The translations under genes were made by a program, and so were the position numbers. A stretch of 14,883 bases of DNA from Phycisphaerae bacterium. Its GTDB lineage: Bacteria; Planctomycetota; Phycisphaerae; UBA1845; UTPLA1. The notes beneath the pieces were generated by a model. It made no database searches. It was not told the origin of the DNA and worked only from the letters and a program-made list of their open reading frames with translations. The DNA is taken from positions 1 to 14,883 of the forward strand of contig JAFGQA010000034.1 of NCBI GenBank assembly GCA_016935885.1, read 5' to 3'. Positions 1-7,510 of this stretch are shown here, piece by piece (within the stretch, counting starts at the first letter, position 1; every line of letters begins with the position of its first letter).

Positions 1-1
1 G

Positions 2-451
2 AATGCCCGTCGCGCGGAACGTGCCCAACGTCGCTGTCCCGAAGCAGGGCTCATCTCGATCCATGACCTGGCGGCTGATGAACGAGGAGGTTTCGAACCG
101 GCCGACACAGAGACTCCCGAGGTGGCGTTTCATCGTGTCTGGACGGCCGAGTTGATCGGTCGCGCTCTCGGAGTGTTCGAGCGGGAGTGCCGCGTCACTG
201 AGAAGATCGCACACTACGAGTTATTTCGGCAACGGGTGATCGAACCGGCGTTGGAGGGCGCTCAAGCCCCTTCCCTCGGCGAATTGGGGCTGGCGTTCGG
301 CCTCACAAAGAGGGAGGTGGGGAACCGCTTGGTGACGGCGCGTCGCGCGTTCCAGCGGGTGTTGCGGGAGGAGATTTGTGTCTGCGCGTCTTCGGAAGAG
401 GACGTCGCGTCCGAGATGCGAGAGCTGTTCGAAACGATGAAGGCAGGCTAA
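2..451 (+). CDS. ECF-type RNA polymerase sigma factor, C-terminal part (5' end outside window)
   Basis: The frame is open from the first complete codon at base 2, so the gene starts upstream of the window. The GTG at 122 is internal and is not a credible start. About 149 residues are visible. Near 275-376 is a sigma region-4-like helix-turn-helix (LGELGLAFGLTKREVGNRLV, then an Arg-rich helix and a REEI ending). It is followed by an acidic tail ending in MRELFETM. This pattern (a Trp-containing helix of the type FHRVWTAELI, then an 'AEELGLSEGAVK'-like HTH, then 'LR.EI...V....EVE.ELR.LF') is typical of a large planctomycete ECF sigma family; that is family knowledge recalled, not searched. The region-2 core cannot be seen. 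It would direct RNA polymerase to a specific promoter set. It ends 195 bases before the kinase operon and could control it, but no target promoter could be identified. Alternative: another two-domain DNA-binding regulator. Confidence 0.72.
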   Translation, partial: NARRAERAQRRCPEAGLISIHDLAADERGGFEPADTETPEVAFHRVWTAELIGRALGVFERECRVTEKIAHYELFRQRVIEPALEGAQAPSLGELGLAFGLTKREVGNRLVTARRAFQRVLREEICVCASSEEDVASEMRELFETMKAG

Positions 452-646
452 AAAACTCAGGGAGCGGGACTTATGGTAGTCGCCACGGGATCAGGGCAAT
501 CCGGCTGAATCGCGGTTGCCGCGCAGAATCCCGCCCAGGGCGGTGTAGAAGGAGTGTGGAAAGACCGGTCAGACCTGTGCCGACGATTGATCGAAAAGCC
601 GGTTGGGCGGCGGACAACGGAAGGAAACGGGGATAGGGAGGAACAG
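452..646 (+). other. Intergenic region between sigma factor and kinase operon
   Basis: The 195 bases between the sigma-factor stop and the kinase start contain no supported gene. Two short perfect GC hairpins lie close together: CGCGG-TTG-CCGCG at 511-523 and CCGCC-CAG-GGCGG at 531-543. Neither is followed by a T run, so a classical intrinsic terminator is not supported. No convincing -35/-10 pair was found; TTGATC at 587-592 has no matching -10 at the right distance. If the operon has its own promoter it should lie here, and may be an ECF type that cannot be recognised by eye. The last bases hold the ribosome binding site for the next gene. Confidence 0.5.
636..642 (+). promoter_or_regulatory. 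Ribosome binding site fixing the start at 647
   Basis: GGGAGGA lies 4 bases before the ATG at 647. This is the reason for choosing 647 over the in-frame upstream ATG at 554, which has no such site and would add 31 residues with no resemblance to an FHA N-terminus. Confidence 0.75.
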
Positions 647-2125
647 ATGCCAGGCAAGCTGACGCTGGAAATCGCACAAGGGAAGATGGCGGGTAAGCGG
701 TTCGAGTTCGAAGAGCACGACACGTTCATCTTCGGTCGAATGCCGGATTGCCACATGTGCTTGCCCGACGACAACCGGGTGTCACGACACCACTTCATTC
801 TCGAGGCGAATCCGCCTGACGCTCGCATCCGCGACCTGGGCAGTCTGAACGGTACTCACGTGAATGGCACCAGGCATGGGGGCCGTGAGAAAGGGGAGAC
901 GCCTGAGGAAGGCGCCAAGCGGACCTATCCCGAGGTGGATCTCAAGGACGGCGACCGGATCAAGGTCGGTCAGACCGAGATACTGGTGGGTGTCTACGTG
1001 CCCGCGGAATGCTGCGAGTGCGGCAAGGCCATCGCGGATGGAGACCGGAAGGCATGCGCGTGGATTGGCGATACGTTCATCTGCCCCGGGTGCAGGAGCG
1101 CGGTCCTTTCCGCGCCGGAGCCCCCCAAGAAGCCCGAACCGGTCCGGTGCTTGGAATGCGGCAAGGACGTCTCGGACGAGATCGGCAAGGCGAGGCGGGG
1201 CAAGTACGTCTGCGAGGCCTGTCGCGCGAAGGCCGAGGAGGATCCGATCGCCCTGCTCAAGCGGATGATGGCGGAGATCGGAGGGGGCGCCGGGTCGGTT
1301 CCGAACATCGCTGGGGTCGAGATCATCAGGGAACTCGGGCGGGGCGGAATGGGAGCCGTTTACCTCGCCCGTCGCAAGGGGGACGACGGCCCCACGGCGC
1401 TGAAGGTGATGCTTTCGAGGGTGGCCGTCGACGAGCGATCGCGAACCAGCTTCCTGCGGGAAATGGAGACGACGCGCGACCTGAAGCACCCGAATATCGT
1501 GGAGTTCATCGATCACGGCGCGGCGGGATCGGCCTTCTACTTCGTGATGGAGTTCTGCGAGGGGGGCAGTGTGGACGGGCTGATGGAAAAGTGCGGCGGT
1601 ACGCTCCCGCTGGACGTGGCGGGTCCCATCATGCTGGACGCCCTCGAAGGCTTGGCCTATGCGCACGATCAGGACTTCGTCCATCGGGACCTCAAGCCGG
1701 CGAATATCCTCCTGACCGGCCCGCCGGAAACAGGGACGGCCAAGGTAACGGACTTTGGTCTGTCGAAGAATTTCGAGAAGGCGGGCTTCAGCGGCATGAC
1801 CGTGACCGGTGCGGTCGCCGGGACGCCGGTTTTCATGCCCCGTGAGCAGGTGACCAACTTCAAGTATGTCAAGCCGGCCACCGATGTCTGGTCGATGGGG
1901 GCGACGCTCTACAACATGCTTACCGGGCGGTTCCCGCGAGACATGCGCCGCGGCCAGGACCCGATGGAGGTGATCCTCAACGGCAAGATCGTGCCCGTCC
2001 GAAAGCGGGAATCGAGCATCCCGAAGAAGGTGGCCGAGGTGATCGACAGGTCGTTGGAGAACGATCTCAAGGCCCGGTATCAGGACGCGGGTGAGATGCG
2101 CCAGGCACTGGTGAAGGCACTTTAG
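647..2125 (+). CDS. FHA domain / double zinc ribbon / Ser-Thr protein kinase
   Basis: The product has 492 residues and is probably cytosolic; no membrane segment was seen. FHA domain about 1-115: Gly30-Arg31, the RVSRHH motif around 44-49, LNGT at 67-70 and VNG near 72-74, the residues that read phosphothreonine. A charged loop (about 75-97) interrupts it. Two CxxC-pair zinc ribbons follow: Cys122/125 with 146/149, and Cys168/171 with 189/192. The Hanks-type kinase covers about 221-492: glycine loop GRGGMGAVYL (231-240), Lys253, helix-C Glu272, HRDLKPAN (346-353), DFG (369-371). All catalytic residues are present, so it should be active. The APE motif reads PRE (399-401). No PASTA or membrane anchor follows, unlike PknB. 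It is the first gene of the operon and is followed after 10 bases by a related kinase. It is plausibly the phospho-reading, upstream kinase of the cluster; its substrates are unknown. Confidence 0.93.
   Translation: MPGKLTLEIAQGKMAGKRFEFEEHDTFIFGRMPDCHMCLPDDNRVSRHHFILEANPPDARIRDLGSLNGTHVNGTRHGGREKGETPEEGAKRTYPEVDLKDGDRIKVGQTEILVGVYVPAECCECGKAIADGDRKACAWIGDTFICPGCRSAVLSAPEPPKKPEPVRCLECGKDVSDEIGKARRGKYVCEACRAKAEEDPIALLKRMMAEIGGGAGSVPNIAGVEIIRELGRGGMGAVYLARRKGDDGPTALKVMLSRVAVDERSRTSFLREMETTRDLKHPNIVEFIDHGAAGSAFYFVMEFCEGGSVDGLMEKCGGTLPLDVAGPIMLDALEGLAYAHDQDFVHRDLKPANILLTGPPETGTAKVTDFGLSKNFEKAGFSGMTVTGAVAGTPVFMPREQVTNFKYVKPATDVWSMGATLYNMLTGRFPRDMRRGQDPMEVILNGKIVPVRKRESSIPKKVAEVIDRSLENDLKARYQDAGEMRQALVKAL
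1820..2125 (+). repeat. Kinase C-lobe coding repeat, copy A
   Basis: These 306 bases encode the last 101 residues of the FHA kinase plus stop. They match 7197-7502, the end of the next gene: by hand count 88 of 101 residues are identical and roughly 84% of bases. Some long runs are identical even at synonymous sites, around the MPREQVTNFKY and VILNGKIVP coding stretches. The rest of the two kinase domains is far more diverged. Confidence 0.85.
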
Positions 2126-2135
2126 GGGGGCGGGG

Positions 2136-5100
2136 ATGCCTATCACGACGATCTGTCCGAGCTGTGGGAAACAGTTCACGGTCTCCAGCAAGTACGTTGG
2201 TCGATCGGGTCGGTGCAAGACCTGTAACGCCAAGTTCACGGTCTCAGAAGGCAAGGGCCGGCTCATCGAGGCGGGCAGCAAGCCCGAACCCGAAGCAGAG
2301 ACCCCTGCCGCAGCGCGACAGAGCGCGGCTGCATCCTCCGATGATGAGAAGCCAGACTTCAACAGCCTGCTCGCTCAAGGCGTCTCCCTGTTCGAACTGC
2401 AGCGGTATGATGAGGCTGCCCAGGTATTCAAGGAGGCGACATTCCTGCAACCCAAGAGTGCCCGAGCATGGATCAACCTCGGGTTCACATCTCTCTGTCG
2501 GGACAAGGTCTCCGTAGACCATTTCACGGAGTGCTTCGGCAAGGCGATTGCCGCCGGCTACTCCCACGGGACGCCGGACCCGTTCCGCACCCCAGCGGTT
2601 GGGAACCTGACCGGGCACTTCATGTCACTCTGGGACGTTCGCTTCGACTTCGAGAGGCGGCTCGTCTGGATTTCGGGTGATACGGGCGTGGCGTTTGCCC
2701 CGGGGAAGGAGCGTTACGCACCGTACGACTTCCGAGGGCGAATGGTCCCGAGAAGTCGCATCGCAGGGCTTCGTCAACCGCATGAATGGTTTCAGTATGG
2801 CGACAGCGATCGCTTTCCGGATTTCCTCATCGTTCAGGATCCATCGGAGCTTGGGATTCAGGCTGCGCTGAAGCCCGCACCGGCCCTCCCGTCGGCGCCG
2901 CACCGCGTGGAGCCCACGGCCGAAGCGGACCAGACGATGCCCGAGAGGTCGCAGCCGGTCTCTGCGAAGGACGAAGGTCTCACCGAGTGGAACGAGGGAG
3001 ACGTCATCCTCGATCTGTACGAGGTCAAAGGCCTACTTGGGGAGGGCGGGATGGGCAAGGTCCACCGGGTGCATCACCGCGGATGGGACATGGACCTGGC
3101 CGTCAAGAGCCCGAAGGCATCGCTGTTCGAGGACCAGACGCACAAGGAGAACTTCGTTCGCGAATGCGAGACGTGGATCGATCTGGGCCTGCACCCCAAC
3201 ACGGTGAGTTGCTACTACGTCCGGACGGTGGACGGAATACCCCGAGTCTTCACGGAACTGGTGGAAGGTGGCAGCCTGCTGGACTGGATCGAGGAGCGAC
3301 GGCTCTACGAGGGAGGATCGGAGGAGATCCTCAAACGCCTTCTAGACGTCTCGATTCAGTTCGCCTGGGGGCTGCATTACGCCCATGAGAAGGGCCTGGT
3401 CCATCAAGACGTCAAGCCGGCCAATGTTCTGATGACATCGGAGGGCGTGGCCAAGGTCACGGACTTCGGCCTGGCCAACGCACGGGCGAGAGCCGGAGAG
3501 TCAGCGACCGTCGAGTCCCATGGACAGACGATGGTCGTCCCCGGCGCAGGCTTGTGTACGCGCGCGTACGCCTCTCCGGAGCAGGTTGCTGGTGAGCCTC
3601 TCACGCGCCGGACGGATATCTGGTCATGGGGCGTGTCGATCCTGGAGCTGTTTGCGGGCGAACGAATGTGGATGATCGGCGAAGCGGCGGCCCAGGCCCT
3701 GGAGGACTACTTGGACAGGGGGACCGAAGACGCCTCGATCCCCAAGATGCCCGAGCCTTTGGCCGATCTTCTGAGGCAGTGCTTTCGGCGATCACCTGAC
3801 GAACGCCCCAAGGACATGCAGGAGATCGTTGCAGGCCTGAGTGAGATCTATCGACAGACGACGGGTCGATCATATGAGCGTCAAGAGCCGGAGGCGGTAG
3901 AGGCGCTTGCCGACAGCCTGAACAACCGGGCGATCAGCCTGTTGGACTTGGGCAAGCAGGAAGAGGCCGCGAAGCTCTTCGATCAAGCGCTCAAGGCTGA
4001 CCCTCATCATCCGGAGGCGACGTACAACCGGGGCCTGTTATTGTGGCGATTGGGGCATATGACAGACGACGAGTTGGTACGGCAACTCGAGGACGTTCGT
4101 GCGTCACACCCAGACGACTGGCGCGATGAGCATCTGCTGGGCCTGGTCCACATTGAGCGCGGTGATGCCGAGTCGGCCACGGCTCTCCTGGAGGAGGCAG
4201 CTCGGCAGGCAGAAGACAACATCGAAGTCCAACAGGCCCTGGCCGTGGCCAGAGCGAGTGGGAACGAGTGGGGGCGTTGCGTTCGGACGCTCAAAGGACA
4301 CGCTGGCTCTGTGACGTGCGTCGCGATCTCCCCGGACGGTCGTTGGGTCCTATCTGGGAGCTCAGGCGGGACGCTTCGTCTCTGGGACTGGGACACGGGC
4401 GCATGTCTCCGTGTTCTGAAGGGGCATACGCGTTGGGTGTCTTCGGTCGCCATCAGCCCGAATGCGAAGATCGGTCTCTCAGGATGTGAGGGTGGCACCG
4501 TTAGGATATGGGATCTGACGACAGGGAAATGCCTGAGCACTCTTGAAGCCCACAAATCGAAAGTGGTCTTCGCCGCGAGTGGCGACGGAAGGCACGTACT
4601 CTCGATAGGGTCCCTTGGAGACCTGAGGTTGTGGGAGGCGGCGACCGGGCGATGCGTTCAGACCTTCGCCAACGACGGGATAGGTGTAGATGCCTTAGCG
4701 GTTAGTCTAGATGTGCGTCTTGCGATATCCGGGATCGGGTATCAGAGGGCTAACCTTTGGGATCTGTCGACTGGTCGGTCAACGCCCTTCATTCAATGTA
4801 ACGGGGCAGCAGTGTCCTTCGCCCTCCACCCGGACAGCAGATCGGTTCTCATCGCAGAGGATTCCCGACTCAAGCTGACGGACCTCGAAACCGGCAATGC
4901 GGTACTGAGATACTGGGGGCACACGCGTGCCATCACGTCGGTGCGCGTTACCCCTGACGGATGTCGAGCGCTATCGTCGAGTGAGGATTCGACGCTTCGC
5001 TTGTGGGATCTTGCAAGCGGCCGATGTCTGCGGACGTTTCAACAGCATTCGAGCTCTGTTCTGTCCGTTGCCGTTAGCTCGGACGGCCGCCGTGCGGTAA

Positions 5101-7502
5101 CCGGAAGCAATGATAGAACGGTTTGTTGCTGGGATATAGCCGCTGGCGTTCCGCAACGATTCGCCGCGTGCTTGCCACGAAGTCCCTTCGAGCTTGGCAG
5201 GAACGCTTCGGAGGCACAAGACCTGGCGCGGCAGGCGCACGCGCTCCTGAAGGAACAGCGGATCACCGAGGCGCTGAACAGTGCAAGAAGGCTCCGAGGA
5301 ATCCCGGAGTTTGAGCGAAACGATGACGTACTAGATCTCTGGAATGCCATCGGTCTAAGGTGTTCCCATGGCGATTTCCTTGGAGCGTGGGAAGTCCCGG
5401 CAAGGCCCTGGGTTCCCCCGACCTTCGTGGCGGCGAGCCCAGACTGTCGCTTGGGGCTGTTTGTGGGCGCGCGTACCAACAACCTGAATCTGTGGGACTT
5501 GGCGACCGGACAATGGCTGCGAGAACTTGAGGGTAACGATCAGAGGGCTGAATTCGCGGTGATCAGCGCAGACGGTAGGTTCGCGCTGTCCGGAGGGGGA
5601 TGGAAGAATAGGGCTCTCGATCTATGGGACCTGGCGTCGGGGCGCTCATTGACGGTGCTTAAGGGGCATACCGGGCGGGTATGTTGTGCCGCAATCAGTC
5701 CCGATGGACGTCTTGCACTCTCAGGTGGCGAGGACCGCTCAGTCCGCCTGTGGGACCTGGCCAGTGGGCGATTGATAGGGTCGTTTAAGGGGCACTTGAA
5801 GCAGGTGACTTGCGTCGCGATCGGCCCGGATGGACGCTGGGGACTTTCAGCAAGCGAGGATACAACGCTTCGTCTGTGGGATTTCGCCAAGAAAGGGGCA
5901 CTGCAAACCCTCAGAGGACACCGAGGTGGCGTAAACACTGTCGCAGTGAGTTCCGATGGTCGCTGGGCGCTATCAGGGAGTGAGGACAAGACACTTGGCC
6001 TGTGGAACCTGTCGACGGGGCAAAGGGAACGGACGCTCGAAGGGCATGCGTCCGCTGTGCACTCCGTTGCGATAAGCCCGGACGGCCGGTGGGGCCTGTC
6101 CGGGCAGTACCGAGCGGCTTCTACTTCCACACCCTCAATTCGTCTCTGGGACTTGGCAACGGGAAAATGCATCCAGGCTCTTGGGTCCCCTGCTATGGAA
6201 TTGAGATTCGTAGCTTTTGGCGACGGCAACCGTCGTGTCTTCTCCATGAGTGGGCATGATCACTGTGAAATGCACTCGTGGGAACTGGACCGCGACCACA
6301 ACTTCCCCGGGTGGTCCGACTGGGATGCGGGCGCCTCGCCACACCTCGAGAGCTTTGTGACGCTGCACTGCCCTTACGGTGAAGATGGTTTCACGCGTGT
6401 CGGTAAGCCTCAGTGGACTGATGGGGACTTCGAACAGTTGATCCGACAACTGCAGCAGGCCGGCTACGGTTGGCTGGGGCCGGAGGGCGTGAAGAAGAAG
6501 CTCGAGGAGATGGCGGCAAGCTGGCAGGAAGCTAGGCCTGACATCCCTTCGGCTGTGGTTGGCGAAGGTCCGACGGAGAGGGGGGAAGACCACTCGGAGG
6601 CCCAGAAGCACATAGCACGGCTCCTCTGTGCTCTTGGAGCCTCCAAAGACCCGGACCCGGGTAGACTGCGACGGTGTCTCGAGAAACTCCCAGGTTATGT
6701 GGTTGAGCAACACCTGTCTGAATCGTGCTTCTCCGGGGTTTACGTGGCTCGACGGAAGACCGATGGCCGGGACGTCGTTCTCGAGTTGGTTGCGGACGGA
6801 GTGCCCGGCAATGACTACGTGCATTTCCGCCAGCGACGTGCAGGCCTCCTCCAACGACTTCAGCATCCGAACATCGTGGCATTGTTTGAATCAGGTAAGA
6901 TCGACGACATATTCTTCTTTGTTCATGAACACTGCAATGGCGGGTCCGTCGCCGACCTCATGGAGCGGCAGGGAGGAAGGAGTTCGCTGGAGGAGGCCGG
7001 GCCGATCGTGCTGGATGTCCTGGCAGGGATGTCCTACGCACACGAACGGGGAATTGTCCACCGTGACATCCGGCCCATGAATGTTCTCCTTCACGGCTCG
7101 CCCGTGAAGTGGACGGCCAAAGTAACGGGCTTCCATCCGGTGCTGGACTATGAGAGAGACGGTTTCAATACCGATACGGTAACGGAGCCAGTGCCCGGGG
7201 CCCCTGTCTTCATGCCTCGTGAGCAGGTGACCAACTTCAAGTACGTCAAGCCGGTCACCGACGTCTGGTCGATGGGTGCGACGTTCTACAACATGCTGAC
7301 AGGTCAGTATCCCCGAGACATGGGGCGCGGCCAGGATCCGATGGAAGTGATCCTCAACGGCAAGATCGTTCCGGTTAGGAAGCGGGATTCGAGCATCCCA
7401 AAGAAGGTGGCCGCGGTCATCGACCGTGCGTTGGACAACGATGTCAAGGCCCGCTACCAGTCGGCAGGTGAGATGAGAGTGGCGTTGGTGAAGGCGCTCT
7501 AG
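2136..7502 (+). CDS. Giant zinc ribbon / TPR / Ser-Thr kinase / TPR / double WD40 propeller / pseudokinase protein
   Basis: The product has 1788 residues. The start follows a G-rich stretch directly after the previous stop. An MJ0042-type zinc ribbon has Cys7, 10, 27 and 30. TPR-like helices lie at about 75-140, then a beta-rich region of unknown family (about 160-245). Kinase 1 covers about 288-575: GEGGMG (302-307), Lys324, Glu343, HQDVKPAN (423-430), DFG (443-445). It looks active but is non-RD, with Gln in place of the HRD Arg. TPRs lie at about 587-706. WD40 propeller 1 (about 715-1010, seven blades) is joined by a helical linker (1011-1095) to propeller 2 (about 1096-1396, seven blades). 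A small module with PQWTDGDF and AGYGWLGPEGV follows (about 1397-1470). The C-terminal kinase fold (about 1518-1788) lacks the glycine loop, the VAIK Lys (Glu1550), the helix-C Glu and the DFG Asp (GFH at 1665-1667), so it is a pseudokinase. It probably acts as a signalling scaffold. Adjacent genes are 10 and 8 bases away. Confidence 0.92.
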   Translation: MPITTICPSCGKQFTVSSKYVGRSGRCKTCNAKFTVSEGKGRLIEAGSKPEPEAETPAAARQSAAASSDDEKPDFNSLLAQGVSLFELQRYDEAAQVFKEATFLQPKSARAWINLGFTSLCRDKVSVDHFTECFGKAIAAGYSHGTPDPFRTPAVGNLTGHFMSLWDVRFDFERRLVWISGDTGVAFAPGKERYAPYDFRGRMVPRSRIAGLRQPHEWFQYGDSDRFPDFLIVQDPSELGIQAALKPAPALPSAPHRVEPTAEADQTMPERSQPVSAKDEGLTEWNEGDVILDLYEVKGLLGEGGMGKVHRVHHRGWDMDLAVKSPKASLFEDQTHKENFVRECETWIDLGLHPNTVSCYYVRTVDGIPRVFTELVEGGSLLDWIEERRLYEGGSEEILKRLLDVSIQFAWGLHYAHEKGLVHQDVKPANVLMTSEGVAKVTDFGLANARARAGESATVESHGQTMVVPGAGLCTRAYASPEQVAGEPLTRRTDIWSWGVSILELFAGERMWMIGEAAAQALEDYLDRGTEDASIPKMPEPLADLLRQCFRRSPDERPKDMQEIVAGLSEIYRQTTGRSYERQEPEAVEALADSLNNRAISLLDLGKQEEAAKLFDQALKADPHHPEATYNRGLLLWRLGHMTDDELVRQLEDVRASHPDDWRDEHLLGLVHIERGDAESATALLEEAARQAEDNIEVQQALAVARASGNEWGRCVRTLKGHAGSVTCVAISPDGRWVLSGSSGGTLRLWDWDTGACLRVLKGHTRWVSSVAISPNAKIGLSGCEGGTVRIWDLTTGKCLSTLEAHKSKVVFAASGDGRHVLSIGSLGDLRLWEAATGRCVQTFANDGIGVDALAVSLDVRLAISGIGYQRANLWDLSTGRSTPFIQCNGAAVSFALHPDSRSVLIAEDSRLKLTDLETGNAVLRYWGHTRAITSVRVTPDGCRALSSSEDSTLRLWDLASGRCLRTFQQHSSSVLSVAVSSDGRRAVTGSNDRTVCCWDIAAGVPQRFAACLPRSPFELGRNASEAQDLARQAHALLKEQRITEALNSARRLRGIPEFERNDDVLDLWNAIGLRCSHGDFLGAWEVPARPWVPPTFVAASPDCRLGLFVGARTNNLNLWDLATGQWLRELEGNDQRAEFAVISADGRFALSGGGWKNRALDLWDLASGRSLTVLKGHTGRVCCAAISPDGRLALSGGEDRSVRLWDLASGRLIGSFKGHLKQVTCVAIGPDGRWGLSASEDTTLRLWDFAKKGALQTLRGHRGGVNTVAVSSDGRWALSGSEDKTLGLWNLSTGQRERTLEGHASAVHSVAISPDGRWGLSGQYRAASTSTPSIRLWDLATGKCIQALGSPAMELRFVAFGDGNRRVFSMSGHDHCEMHSWELDRDHNFPGWSDWDAGASPHLESFVTLHCPYGEDGFTRVGKPQWTDGDFEQLIRQLQQAGYGWLGPEGVKKKLEEMAASWQEARPDIPSAVVGEGPTERGEDHSEAQKHIARLLCALGASKDPDPGRLRRCLEKLPGYVVEQHLSESCFSGVYVARRKTDGRDVVLELVADGVPGNDYVHFRQRRAGLLQRLQHPNIVALFESGKIDDIFFFVHEHCNGGSVADLMERQGGRSSLEEAGPIVLDVLAGMSYAHERGIVHRDIRPMNVLLHGSPVKWTAKVTGFHPVLDYERDGFNTDTVTEPVPGAPVFMPREQVTNFKYVKPVTDVWSMGATFYNMLTGQYPRDMGRGQDPMEVILNGKIVPVRKRDSSIPKKVAAVIDRALDNDVKARYQSAGEMRVALVKAL
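4296..5162 (+). repeat. Seven WD40 repeats (propeller 1 of the 1788-aa protein)
   Basis: Seven blades of about 41-42 residues can be laid out, each with a GH-like start, a 'DGR..LSG' turn and an LWD-like end. Blades 3-5 are degenerate: GH is lost in 4 and 5, and LWD reads LTD in blade 5. Blades 1, 2, 6 and 7 are close to consensus. Seven blades would close one beta-propeller, a protein-interaction surface. Confidence 0.88.
5421..6316 (+). repeat. Seven WD40 repeats (propeller 2 of the 1788-aa protein)
   Basis: Seven further blades follow the helical linker. Blades 2-6 are well conserved (for example GHTGRVCCAAISPDGRLALS). Blade 6 has an inserted loop (QYRAASTSTPS), and blade 7 ends in a variant strand HSWELDRDHN followed by GWSDWD. 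The count again fits a single closed propeller. Confidence 0.87.
6687..7499 (+). other. Region coding for a pseudokinase domain
   Basis: Aligned to the kinase of gene 647-2125, the glycine loop GRGGMG becomes SESCFS, the ATP-anchoring Lys becomes Glu (1550), the helix-C Glu position is Arg and DFG becomes GFH. HRD is kept (1642-1644), but the catalytic-loop Lys is Arg (1646). The C-lobe after the activation segment is almost unchanged. The reading frame is intact and ends in the same residues as the FHA kinase, so it is a maintained non-catalytic domain and not a decayed tail. Confidence 0.88.
7197..7502 (+). repeat. Kinase C-lobe coding repeat, copy B
   Basis: Partner of 1820-2125: the same length (306 bases including TAG) and the same position relative to the following zinc-ribbon gene. 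Both copies end in LVKAL-stop and are followed within 8-10 bases by an ATG coding MPI(T/I)TICP. Confidence 0.85.
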
Positions 7503-7508
7503 GGGAGA
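7501..7508 (+). promoter_or_regulatory. Ribosome binding site overlapping the upstream stop
   Basis: AGGGGAGA begins inside the TAG stop of the 1788-aa protein and sits 2 bases before the ATG at 7511. Translation of the two genes is probably coupled, which would favour matched amounts of the paralogues. Confidence 0.55.
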
Positions 7509-7510
7509 AC

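Noticed and set aside
511..543. Intrinsic terminator after the sigma factor
   Set aside because: Two hairpins with 5-bp stems but no following T run. Called only as possible leader structure.
587..618. Sigma-70-type promoter with TTGATC as -35
   Set aside because: No acceptable -10 hexamer 16-18 bases downstream; the sequence there is GC-rich.
376..636. Possible small gene overlapping the sigma-factor end and the gap
   Set aside because: Arg-rich low-complexity translation, no ribosome binding site, and overlap with a well supported frame.
554..646. Upstream in-frame ATG as the start of the FHA kinase
   Set aside because: No ribosome binding site before 554 and an unfamiliar charged extension; the ATG at 647 has a strong site and begins at the expected first FHA strand.
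1009..1845. 278-codon + strand frame inside the FHA kinase gene
   Set aside because: Out-of-frame shadow: Gly/Arg-rich translation overlapping the zinc ribbons and the kinase catalytic core, with no start signal.
782..2362. 526-codon open frame on the - strand
   Set aside because: It lies opposite the FHA kinase and the start of the next gene, both with clear domains. Its translation is Arg/His/Leu-rich without a recognisable motif, as expected for the antisense of GC-rich coding DNA.
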